Positions 23,703 through 35,860 of a stretch of 64,000 nucleotides of DNA are shown one piece after another. Numbering within the stretch: the first letter of the stretch is position 1; each line of letters starts with the position of its first letter. The position numbers and the translations under genes are program-made. This DNA comes from Serpula lacrymans var. lacrymans S7.9 (lineage: Eukaryota; Basidiomycota; Agaricomycetes; Boletales; Serpulaceae): NCBI RefSeq assembly GCF_000218685.1, contig NW_006763295.1, positions 1,906,430-1,970,429 on the forward strand, written 5' to 3'. Below the pieces are notes generated by a model. That model was given only the letters and a program-made list of their open reading frames with translations, searched no databases and was not told where the DNA came from.

Positions 23703-23726
23703 ATTTTTTCGTTCCCGTACGGGGCC
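23703..23726 (-). repeat. Right terminal inverted repeat of the Harbinger element
   Basis: Inverse copy of 20508-20531, followed directly by TTA at 23727-23729. Confidence 0.85.
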
Positions 23727-23729
23727 TTA

Positions 23730-24208
23730 GCCATTTCGAGGCAAGGGACAGGTATCGTATCAATGGTGTAATGGTTATAGTCCACTTACAATTTTTCATC
23801 CCAATAACATGGGTTCGATTCAGTGAATTTATGGCATTAGAAGACGGACACAACAAGGTTTGGATAAACAGACTCTATAGCAACCCTAACGGAAAGCGAT
23901 GAAATTGCTGAATTAAATATGACCTATCTCATTCTCCTAGTCGACGTTGCAGAAGTCCGGACTAGAGTAATACTATCGTTGGCTTATTAACATGAAATTG
24001 TGACCCGATGCCCACAGATGCCCACAAGAAAGAATACGTGCGACACATTATCTAATGAGAAGCTCAGAGGAAACAAACCGTGAAATCGTAAAATGGCAAA
24101 AATATATCAAGCTGTGAAGATACCAAGGCACTCATTCCTTTTCTCACTGGATTATCACAAAAAGCATGAACATCGACATAGACATTTTGATAGGAGACTA
24201 GGTGCTTA
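23730..24208. other. Intergenic region right of the Harbinger element
   Basis: About 480 bp, AT-rich, 3' flank of the UNC93-like gene; nothing recognised. Confidence 0.35.
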
Positions 24209-26117
24209 CTATATCTGATCATCTTCTTCCGAGCTATCTCTGATACGCATGCAAACCATGGGCAGAGCGATCACGAGGCCTGCGGCGGTAAGAGCCCACG
24301 TAGACGCAAATATGTTCATGAATCTATAGTGTGAACAAGCATCTCAGTGAGTGAGGTGACAGAACGAGATGGTTTCTAATTTTGATGCATACGGCAGCTT
24401 CATCGCATCTGCTCGCCAAACAACAGCAGCTCCAGCAGATAGGATTGATTTATCTGAAAATAAAACACCATAGCACCCATGAACAAGGCCCACGACTATT
24501 GTGAAAACGTACAAAAACCACTGAAGACTGCGAGTTTAGCAGGATCGTTCGACATTGCTCCCATGAGCCAGTACGCCATCGTTTCCCACATGGCACCGAA
24601 CAGACCGTAGAAAATTATGAGCCAGCAGTATGCAGCATAGCCTTTGTCACTGAAGTCCATAGTCGGTGTCGCCATTGCGCGAGTATAACCCCTAGATATT
24701 GATAAAATATTTGAGGAATAATAAAATAAAATGGGAGGATGATGCAAGAACTTTTGATAATAATACGCCCAACCATAAACACCAAACACCATAGCGAGGA
24801 GAATGGCCCAACCAGAGAAGGCGCGCACGCGACGGCGAAGTCGCGGTGTATCGAGCACCAGACCAATAGCAATCGAACCAAAGATCTGACACGACCAATA
24901 GACAAGGTTATTAAGTGAACGAGTGCGGATGTTGAACAGGGCAGCACTGTAGTCGTCAAATTCTGTTCAGGATAAGTTAAGGTCCAACATGTAGATACTC
25001 TTGATATGCTTACGCCAGGTGTAGAAGTAATTGCTGGCAAAGAACATAGGAAATAGGAGGACGATAAATGGGTCCGTTTTAAGCGTGACATAGAGACTAT
25101 AGAATTCATGCTTCCACGTCGGATGTTGGACTCTAGCAACCTTAGTGCCATCGGTGCGAATCATTTTGTTGGGATCGGCCATGAAGAAAGGTATGCATAC
25201 TCCGATAAGGGTAAGTACGAGGAAACCAATCTATGGGGGAACTCAGTAGATGAAACATACCGGTAACGAGGTCAAGTCAACTTACATACGTTCCACTCCC
25301 AACTATCACAGAAACGGTGAGGACGTAAGTTTTCCGATAGCAGACGATAGAAAGGTGATTTCTTACCATCTCCACCCTGTCAAAGCGTGAGTGAAAGAAG
25401 AGAAACCACCTTTGATAATAACATGCCTCAGAATGGGAATTAATTCCGAACGATATTGAAGCACCGACAACAGCTCCCAAGTTGTAAGTAGCCCAGAAGA
25501 TAGCGATAAATCTTCCCTTTTGAACTTCAGTCGGATAAGCCAACACGAGAGAACCTTGGGCTGCCCATAGAAGGGATGCGCATATACCGAGAATAACACT
25601 AGCCGTGGTAACAAAGTCACCTGCGTCTGGATAGATGTAAACGGTGCTGATAGCAAAGACATGCGATCGTTATTTGTTTGTCATGATAGAAGTCTGAAGA
25701 CTCACAGGGAAGATGCTGTGTACAAAGAGTAACCACACGCCCCTATAACAAGAGTGAGACGAGGGCCCAGCTTGTTATTCACCGAACTACAATCGTTTTT
25801 CACTGACACGGATCAAATCGTGCAGCATGGAAGTATACGCACCCCGTAAAGAAAGAGAAAAATGCAAAGGTCGAATACATGGCACAGATTGAATTTGCAG
25901 CGGTTTTTGTATTGTATTGACCGCCTCCACCGAGTCCAACGAGAGCGCTGAACATGCCTGGACACAAGAAACATACGAATCCGAGCATAACGACCTGTGT
26001 ATACGGGTTGTAATAAAAGCCCTTCAGACCGGTAGGGCGTTCAAAGACTTCAACCTGCTGGGAAGAGGGCTCCTCACTAGAGCCACAGGCCTTTTCGCCT
26101 GGAACGATGTCCGTCAT
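24209..26117 (-). CDS. UNC93-like major-facilitator membrane protein
   Basis: Polytopic MFS protein of the fungal UNC93-like group (Pfam UNC-93/DUF895 type); substrate unknown. The start is the ATG before TDIVPGEKACG. Exons include 26117-25843, 25786-25706, 25646-25427, 25376-25367, 25302-25286, then exons to the stop at 24211-24209. Family landmarks are LVGLGGGGQ, FFTGSVNNKLGPRLTL, LLWAAQGSLVLAYPTE, KGRFIAIFWATYNLG, MADPNKMIRTDGTKV, LLFPMFFASNYFYTWQ, IAIGLVLDTPRLRRR, YWLMGAMSNDPAKLA and AAVVWRADAMKLPFM. About eleven hydrophobic segments are visible. Two consecutive exons of 10 and 17 nt follow an intron that appears to be of GC-AG type. The C-terminus is acidic (SSEEDDQI). Confidence 0.88.
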
Positions 26118-26713
26118 CGTGCTGGGAAAAAAGAGGGTATAGGGAGTAACGTTTAAATGCTGCCAGTTATATATTGTCGAATACAGGTTGTTGCGAGCAT
26201 TGGCGCATTTAAGGCAGCCCTTAGTCCAAGTCCAAGTCCTATAGGCTTCATGAGATTGAGAATCCGTCGTGTTACAGTAATGGAAGGACAAGAGTTTTCC
26301 ATTTCAGCTCTGAAGTATGGTCAGAGCTGTATACATGTAGTAGAAATGCCTATATTAGACAAGTTTGTCAACAAGACGCTAGTAAACCAATAAACCAACA
26401 CTCACCTCGTAGATGAACACACTAAATGGGGAGTGTATTACGAGTCAACGCGACTTCCCAGATCCTCGAGCTTTTATACTCCTACTGTTTCCTCGTTAGA
26501 TGAAGCTTACGACTGAATCTATAACTGAAATGGATAAGTGATTATCTCCTTCAAGTCCAAGCTCTGCTGTAATGTGAAGAATCTGGGTACTGCAACCGGC
26601 TGGGTCTCCGAGTCGGATCATGCCAGTAAAGAATTTTGGAAAGCGCGTAACGTTATGGACTAGTCTGGTAATCTCAAAGTCGCGTCTGTTGTCTGATCCT
26701 TTGTATCACTACC
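26118..26713. other. Divergent intergenic region
   Basis: About 600 bp between the UNC93-like gene (-) and the coiled-coil gene (+); no feature recognised. Confidence 0.35.
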
Positions 26714-27453
26714 ATGTTTACTATCGATCGCAGCTCCTCTACGACCCTGGGATCCGCTCAGCGTACGTTCACTGCATCTCAGTCAGTATTAATGGGCACC
26801 GGCTGAACAAGAACACGGCCATTTTTAGGATTGGATCAATTCTCGCAGACCAGTTTTCCCAAACTATCTTTCCAACCTGATGCACACCGCCGGCCCTTTC
26901 TAAAACCATTAACGCGGGAGGAGGTACTAGGAAACCTAGACTATGTTGAGAGCATGGTTGGTACTAGCCTATTTCAAGCATGCCCTCCTGACGATCATGC
27001 CTGTGTGATCAGATAACCGCAGCGCTCGAATCCGCCGATGAAGTCTATGCACAGGGCATGCTCAAGTCCTGTTTGAACCGCGCTGAAAGTATCAAAACAA
27101 ATCTGACGCTGGAGATCGATTCTACTCGAGCTCAATTAGAGTCGCAAAAATCAACAGCCGTGTTCATTCAGGGCATGTTGGACGATGGAAGTGAAGGGAA
27201 AGATAGCCAGGTCACACCTGCCAATGTAGAGGAATCAAATTATCTATCGCAGGGCTTCGATGCCGCGGCGCGGGCACAGATGAGACAGCATGATGCTGAT
27301 ACTGAGATACGAAAAATCGAGGCAAAGAACGCGTCAGCAGCTGTTCAAGCGTATCAGGATCGTCTGCAAGTCCTGGAAAGTTTACTGCGCGAAGTCGATG
27401 GAAGAATCCAGAAGTGTTCTGCGGTGGCAGCTTCGCGACAGGCTCACCCTTGA
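26714..27453 (+). CDS. Uncharacterised coiled-coil protein
   Basis: Three exons (26714-26762, 26829-26960, 27023-27453) sum to 204 codons. The N-terminus is MFTIDRSSSTTLGSAQR, then FSQTSFPKLSFQPDAHRRPF and LTREEVLGNLDYVESMV. From about residue 60 to the end the sequence is strongly helical with heptad character (LKSCLNRAESIKTNLTLEI and RLQVLESLLREVDGRI), predicting a coiled coil. The last intron was chosen because it restores phase; its donor (gtacta) is weak, so the junction is less certain. An alternative is a frameshift near 27005. No domain is recognised; composition and splicing support a real gene. Confidence 0.55.
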
Positions 27454-27868
27454 GCCTTACTATGATGTCTCCGAGGGGTTCGCTGCCCATGGTATCTATA
27501 AGATGATCACACTGCATTTACGGTTGTATGAAAATGGCTTAATGTATAACAGCTCACCACCAAGAACAATGATAAAATCTATTCCATTTTTGAAATTCGC
27601 CAACGAATTCGATCACAGCAGGAGAAAGAGTGCTGATGCACGAAGTCGAAGCGTCTCTTCGACTCAGGTTCTTTGTAATTAATCATCTTCAAGTGACGCA
27701 CACGCAAAATGGTCTTTCATCCTTCATTCCTATCCTCGTTGCACAGACATGTATGAGTGCATTCCTGCAAGACACAAAAAACATTTCAGCTAATCAAAGC
27801 ATAACAATATGGCGGTATCAAGGCTACAGCTCTATGGCTACGATCTCTGCATGTAGGGAAACACGATT
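27454..27868. other. Convergent intergenic region
   Basis: About 415 bp between the coiled-coil gene and HMT1; part of it may be HMT1 3' UTR. Nothing recognised. Confidence 0.35.
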
Positions 27869-29576
<1,708 letters not shown>

Positions 29577-29849
29577 AGTGACTGGTTGTATGCGAAAGAG
29601 ACTAAAAGATAGATAAGCCAAAAAAAATATCTCCCTGGAACCTTTACGCGCACGGACGTCCCAAAAGGCAATCGAAAAAAAGCACGATCGGTGGACACAA
29701 CAGGTGCAAACAGCGTCGCGTCGGTTCCCCTCCGACAGTACCAATTGAATAGAATGACATTGTTTGGGCTATGGATGCTTCTAACTGTCGTAATCTGCAG
29801 CTGCGGACACATATAAGACACATCCCCATTATACGACACCCACTCAAAG

Positions 29850-30416
29850 ATGCCTCAGACTCCACACGAAAGCCCTCCTACTTACTATGAGTACTATGAG
29901 ACTGACGCTCCAGGGTACAGCACCATCAGTACGTTCCCTATCTAAGTTGTCTTGCTTTTATGTCTTTTCACTCACGCTCGAACCGTATAATGTTGGTACC
30001 CCGCCACAGTCCATCCAGCCGCAGCGGGGCCAACTGTTGAATTGGCCTCAGGGAATCGATCATTTAACGCGGCGTCATGTGTTCGTTAATGGGCGCACTG
30101 CTCCCGCCATGCCTCAGACTACCGTCTACCACTACATAGACAACAGAGGCGAACAAGTTGCCTCTCTCCTTCCCTCGGACCATCCAGAGATGATCTGTTT
30201 ACTGGGCGGCCACGTACCGGAGGCAAGGTACGGAATGCTGGGTGAGCGGACAGCTTTTCTGCTACCTCCTGAATGGCGCACTCATATAATCACGACATGA
30301 TAGGAATAATGGCAGCTGTTCTGTGGTTCCCGCTCGGCATTTGTTTCTGCATGCTCGATCAAAGAGTGAAGTGCAGGCGCTGCGGATATATGATTGATGA
30401 TGGCACGTGTGGTTGA
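29850..30416 (+). pseudogene. PY-motif / CxxCG small membrane protein, copy A (splice acceptor lost)
   Basis: Paralogue of the gene at 31093-31662. Expected exons are 29850-29928, 29996-30241 and 30304-30416 (145 residues if joined), with ESPPTYYE (PPxY), FVNGRTAPAMPQTTVYHY, LPSDHPEMICL and the C-terminal CRRCGYMIDDGTCG. The acceptor dinucleotide at 29994-29995 is TG instead of the AG found in copy B, and the next AG (after CCGCCAC) is out of phase. An alternative frame starting at the ATG at 29887 runs through the unspliced intron in phase with exon 2, so a different N-terminus could be made. Without RNA it is best treated as a probable pseudogene or altered paralogue. Confidence 0.6.
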
Positions 30417-30446
30417 GTGTGCTTTTTGGCGTCTTTGCTTTCCTTA

Positions 30447-30830
<384 letters not shown>

Positions 30831-31092
30831 TGGAACCCTTTACGCGCATGGACGTCCCAAAAGGCAATCGAGCAGTGATCGGTGGACACAACACGTGCAA
30901 ACAGCGTCGGGTCGGTTCTCCTCGGACAGTGCCGATTGAATGACATTGCCTTCGGGCTATGACTCTGCTGAGCGCAGCACCTTTGCTTATAACTGTCGTG
31001 GAGGCATAGGTAACCCGCAGCTGCGGACACATATAAGACATATCCCCCACACGAGTCCTTGAATGATTGTATTACACGACGCCCACTCAAAG

Positions 31093-31662
31093 ATGCCTCA
31101 GACCCCACAGGAAAGCCCTCCTGCTTACGATGAGGCTGTCGCTGGAGGGAGCAGCACCACCAGTACGTTCCTTATCTAACTTATATTGCATTTATGTCTT
31201 TTCACTCACGCTCAAACCGTATAATGTAGGCACCCCGTTACAGCCCATCCAGCCTAGCCCACAGAAGGGCCAACCATTGAATGGGCCTCAGGGAGTCAAA
31301 CCTCCATCGCGGCGTAGTGCGTTCGTTAATGGGCGCACTGCCCCCGCCATGCCCCAGACTACCGTCTTCCACTACACGAACCCTAACACAGGCGAACAAG
31401 TTGCCTCTCTCCTTCCCCCAGGCCATCCAGAGATGGTCTGTTTGCAGCAGGGCGGCCACATATCGGAGACAAAGTACGGAATACTGGGTGAGTGGACAGC
31501 TTTTCTGCTACCTCGTGAATGGCGCACTCATATAATCACGATATGATAGGAATACTGGCAGCCATAGTGTGGTTTCCGCTCGGCATTGGTCTTTGCTTGC
31601 TCGATCGAAGAGTGAAGTGCAAGCGTTGCGGATATGTGATCGATGATGGGATGTGTGGCTGA
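31093..31662 (+). CDS. Small PY-motif membrane protein with C-terminal CxxCG, copy B
   Basis: Three exons (31093-31162, 31230-31487, 31550-31662) sum to 147 codons. The N-terminus carries ESPPAYDEA, a PPxY motif of the type bound by WW domains of Nedd4/Rsp5 ligases. The middle is Pro-rich and then reads FVNGRTAPAMPQTTVFHYTN and LLPPGHPEMVCLQQGG. One hydrophobic helix (ILAAIVWFPLGIGLCLL) follows. The end, CKRCGYVIDDGMCG, is a CxxC plus terminal Cys resembling BRI3/LITAF-like small membrane proteins. A role as an endosomal or vacuolar adaptor is only an inference. Its promoter is part of the duplicated unit and lies divergent to the HMT1 remnant. Confidence 0.75.
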
Positions 31663-32043
31663 GTGTACTTTTTGGCGTCTTTTTCCTTATCTCTGCTTGT
31701 ATCGATTGGATGTATTCTTACGAGCCTCACATCTGGCATCTGGGACGATTGGCAATCACTGTATAGTATTAATGTTCGAGTACAGTGCAATTCATATATC
31801 TTGGACTAGAAATTTCTACCCCCTTATCCCATCGAGATAAAGGCACAAAGGTCATCTATTAAAATACATCGTAAGACATGATTGCGAAAACCTAGTGAAC
31901 AAAATCGTGTATGTGTTTTGTGGTCTATGAAAAACGATGCATATTGTTAACAACGAAAACAGCATAGCAAATGGATAGCAAAATGTCGGCGAATTGGTGC
32001 TCACAGAGCCTTACTGAGAGCAGTTTTTTTTCACATTCCTTCT
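31663..32043. other. Convergent intergenic region
   Basis: About 380 bp of 3' flank, including the right edge of the duplication (31743). Nothing else recognised. Confidence 0.35.
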
Positions 32044-34821
32044 TTAGGCCTGCTCCGCTTCAGCCCTCTTGCGCTTTCTAGGTCTTTCTCCCGTGCCGTC
32101 CTCGCTGGAACAATCCGACATTTCGTCCTGCTTGCCTACAGCTGCCCCTGCTTGCGCCAAAGGGTCAGCGCTCGACAAGTGCGCATCGGCTTGATCTTTT
32201 ATCTGTCAATGTTTTTGTTAGTAATGCCAAGCATCGCATTCTATCAGTTTGAATTACCTCGTCCCGACTTCCTCCGACCCTCAGGCCATCAGTGGACCCC
32301 TGAGTCTGATCGACAGTGCCAGTCTGTTCGCCAGCGTCATTTTTGTCGATGGCCGTGTTCTGCTTTGCTGCTCTGCCTTTATCCATCGCTTGTGCTTCTG
32401 TCAGGAGGTGATTCTCGTTTTCGTTCCTCGTTCTCGTTTCAGTACCTTCTTTTCCTGCTGTCCCCTTCACGGTATCTGTACTCTCGGCACTCGCCACGCT
32501 GCCCGCCTCTACCTTTTCACTCCAGTTGCTCTCGTCGTCGAAATCTTCATCATCACTGTTCTCCAACATCGCCTTTAGGTTCTCCACATCAAATTCCTTG
32601 AGGCCACCGCTCAACATTGCGATCGACTTGTCCAGCTCCGAGAGTGTGCCAGAAGATGCAGCCGATATGGATCGTTCCATCTCAGCCATGAAATCGTCGT
32701 CGTCGGGATCAACTGCAGCTCGCTTCTTAGCTCCCTTGTGGCCGCTGTCATGTTTCGTCGCATCCTGACTCCCCGTAGCAGTATGTCCCTGGCCCATCCC
32801 CTTCGTGGTGTCGGTGACGGACGGCCTCTTGCCATTCTTACCCGGTCCAGACGAATTCCCAAGACCCATCATACCTGGCGATCCCAGGCCCGACATGCCG
32901 TCAAGTCCCATCGAACCGTACATCCCCAACTTGGCGGCATCTACACCCAGCGTTCTCTCCATTTCTCCCAAGAGAGCAGAAGTGGACGACCTTGTACCCA
33001 AACCTGACGCTCCTCCTAGACCAGCCATGCCAGGCATTCCAATACCCAAACCAGAAACGTCTCCCAACCCCAGGCTTTTAGCTTCCATAGCCAGCGACCT
33101 CTCCATCTCTTTTAGGAGAGCCGAGGTGGACGACTTCGTACCCAGACCAGGCGCTTCTCCTAGACCAGGCATGCTAGGCATTCCCATACCCAAACCAGAT
33201 ACGTCTCCCAAGCCCAGGCTTTTAGCTTCAATAGCCAGTGACTTCTCCATTTCCTTCAGGAGAGCAGAAGTGGACGACTTCTTGCGCAAACCCGACGCTC
33301 CTCCTAGACCAGCCATGCCAGGCATTCCCATACCCAAACCAGATGCACCTCTCAAGCCCGGCATTCCCATTCCCATACCGGACAGGGCCGTAATCTCAGT
33401 CAGGATAGAGTCTAACTCAGAACGAGTGGGCATACCCTTCGATGCCGTCGGGCTCAGTTCCATTTTCTTGAGCATATCATTATCCGCGGCTAGCCTACGA
33501 AGGTTATCTTTCGTTTTCCCTGGGGCGTGCTTCGAAGAGACACCTGAGTCATTGCCAGTCGTCGGCTTCGGTCCATGAACGCGAGTTATACCTGCATCTT
33601 TGGCAATAGCGGACGTAGGGTGATCGCGGTCGCGATTTGCATCGGTTGCTGGGTCCTCGAGGCCCTGATCCTCGCCCATCGCCAATACTTTGTCTACGTC
33701 TGTCATCAGAGCGTCGGGATTTTCTTCTGAGGTGTCACTGCTGACAGCACTGTCGTTCGCAGTTGAAGTAGCTGGATTGGTGGCATCTAATGTTGTATGC
33801 ATTATGAATGAAAGGTCAGCTTCCTTAATCTCAACGTAGCTATAAAAGGAACGCACCAGACTGAACGCCGGCTTGGTACCTGGTACGTTTTTGAATCATC
33901 GCCAATAAGCTATCTATGTCCATATCAATCGGAAGCGTTACGACGTCGTCCAAACTGGATCTTCTCTTTCCTTGTCCACACAATTCTCTTTCGCGACGGT
34001 GACGGGGGCAATCGCACTGTAGATCATCAGCCTTGGCTTTTCCTTTACCCTTGTCTTTCTTGCTCGGTTCATCTTCTATATCATTAACGGCTACTTTCCC
34101 TTTTCCTTTGCCATTCAATGTGTCTGTATTGACAAATCCGCCGTCTGCGTTGCATATCTGCCCACATGGAGTTTTTCTTCGCCCCACTTTTGCAGCTCCT
34201 CGATAGGGATCTCTTCGTACACTTCCAGGTCAGAGCCATCGTCAGAGCCAGAATATTCTTCATAATCGTCCTCACTCGCGATACCTTGATCTTGAATCCC
34301 CAATGTTGCCTGCAGTCTTTTGAGGTACTCTCTCATCTTCCGAGCTTCTTCTTCGGCCCGGATAGCCCTTACTTGCGATTCCACTGCAAGAGATTCCATG
34401 AAATCCCTTGCTAGTTGGCGTTCTTCTAGCGTCCGAGTCGGATCCATCACAGTTTGCATAACGGCATCCATCTTTTCCTTATTCTCGTCTATTTCAGCCA
34501 AACGACTGTCGTCTTTGGTTAGCATTAGGGCCTATATGAAGACCATTGATCAGCCTTGTCGTTGATTTAGAAAAGGAGGATGCTTACCATCTCTGACTGA
34601 GGGTCCACATCGTCGTCGAACAGATTTACGAGTCCTCGTGGGATACGCCTGTCGAGACTAGTATCGGAACAACCGTAATGGTCAGCATGACTTGGATCGG
34701 TGACAGGGGCGTCGAGTGGTATGCGACTGGGCCCTGCCTTTGGAGACCATTGAGGAGAGGCAGGGGCAGCGGGCAAAGACCCAAAGTTGTGACGGTGAGA
34801 TCTAGACTTAACAGTAGACAT
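32044..34821 (-). CDS. Uncharacterised Gly/Met-repeat protein
   Basis: Start MSTVKSRSHRHNFGSLPAAP at 34821; stop TAA at 34046-equivalent position 32046-32044. First exon 34821-34588; the second begins at 34531 and encodes a helical, charged region (RAIRAEEEARKMREYLKRL, then an acidic stretch). The following junction near 34130-34190 changes frame and could not be resolved to one intron. The large exon downstream (to about 32205) is Ser/Lys/Asp-rich with three 48-residue repeats at 33343-32912, each of the form SGLGMGMPGMAGLGGASGL plus KSSTSALLKEMEKSLAIEA. The last exon ends in a basic ERPRKRKRAEAEQA, NLS-like. No known domain; possibly a nuclear scaffold protein, which is a guess. Confidence 0.65.
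32912..33343 (-). repeat. Three 144-bp coding repeats
   Basis: Three in-frame units of 48 codons each (33343-33200, 33199-33056, 33055-32912), strongly alike in Gly-Met-Pro motif and in the helix STSALLKEMEKSLA; the third is the most diverged. Confidence 0.85.
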
Positions 34822-35072
34822 GATTTTTGGAGGGGACAGTGTATGTCATGACAGATACAATGTAGTATATATACCTCATCGTAGGCCGACGGCGAACTAA
34901 CACCCAAAATTCTAGCGATACTGAGAGTGCTCGGTGGTTACCTAAATTACCACAGATAGAAGCGCCAATTAGGTCCACACGTGTCATTTACAGAAGTGAG
35001 AAGACCATAATAGTCAATTTTGATATCGTCCTAGTGGACTCGGTGGTGTCAAAACCACCACGAGCAAGGTTT

Positions 35073-35858
35073 CAACTTCATCTCGCTCCATTACCCAGCC
35101 ACCGAGCTGCGAGAACCGCTGAAATTTTACTGGATAAGACTCTGAAGTACGTACCCAGGGACATATGTGTGGGAATGCAGCTGCGAAAGAAGCCCAGTGT
35201 TTCCTTCGCGGGGACTTGATGCAGTGTGTCCGAGTTGACTCGAGCCATTTATCAGCTAAAATGAACCCTCGGTTTCATGTTTTCGTGGTCATGAGGAGCA
35301 CATGAGGCCGTCGCCGGAGTTATAGCGAGTCTGGAGCATGGCCACGAGTCTGACACTCACATAAGTTGGTAAATTGGGCCGAAAGAATGCGTCCCAGTGA
35401 GGTTTTAACAGAGAGCATACGCATGGGGCCAGGAGGTGCGACCAGATAACTCACCATTTTGGGAACCTATCGAGTTACAACGCACCATGTTGGAAAGGTA
35501 GTATCTTGTACAATGCTCGTCGGGATCATGATCCTGCTTTGAATCTTTTGGACTATCCTTGTGACTGTCTACTAGTAGTAGTATACGATCATGGCATTAC
35601 GGGTTACCGTGACGGTGAAGTGTCAGTGTGACTAACTTTGGATGATCTACCTTCAAAGCGTCCAACTTTTGAAAGACTGCAGGTGGCAACGTCACAATTA
35701 GTCATAATTAGTCACACCTTGTAAAAAGCGTCACAAAAGACTGACATTCGCAATGATAACTTAAATATGTCCCTGGGTACGTACTTCAGAGCCTTATCCA
35801 GTAAAATTTCAGCGGTTCTCGCAGCTTGGTGGCTGGGTAATGGAGCGAGATGAAGTTG
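35073..35858. repeat. 94-bp inverted repeat pair around a 598-bp spacer
   Basis: Left arm 35073-35166 and right arm 35765-35858 are reverse complements with about two mismatches (CACCGAGC against CACCAAGC; AAGACTC against AAGGCTC). The spacer has no coding potential that I recognise. It could be a non-autonomous TIR element or the two halves of an inverted duplication. No target duplication is evident. The right arm ends 2 bp before the left end of the Harbinger-like element. Confidence 0.8.
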
Positions 35859-35860
35859 AG

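Larger units (their letters stand above)
20508..23726. mobile_element. PIF/Harbinger DNA transposon, intact ends, damaged genes
   Basis: A 3,219-bp element bounded by terminal inverted repeats and flanked on both sides by the trinucleotide TTA (20505-20507 and 23727-23729), the target duplication typical of PIF/Harbinger. Left end GGCGCTGTACGGGAACG; right end, reverse-complemented, GGCCCCGTACGGGAACG. It encodes the two proteins expected of the superfamily in convergent orientation: a Myb/SANT-domain protein (+) and a DDE_4-type transposase (-). Both reading frames are broken, so the copy is probably no longer autonomous although its ends are still well matched. Confidence 0.88.

Noticed and set aside
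31067..31546. A long frame through the first intron of PY-gene copy B as the main product
   Set aside because: The spliced model has proper GT-AG sites, conserves PPAY and matches the family; the unspliced frame lacks the C-terminal CxxCG exon.
32805..33578. A 257-codon + strand open frame rich in Pro and Ile opposite the repeat protein
   Set aside because: It is the mirror of the Gly-Met repeats on the minus strand; its periodicity is inherited and it has no splice partners.
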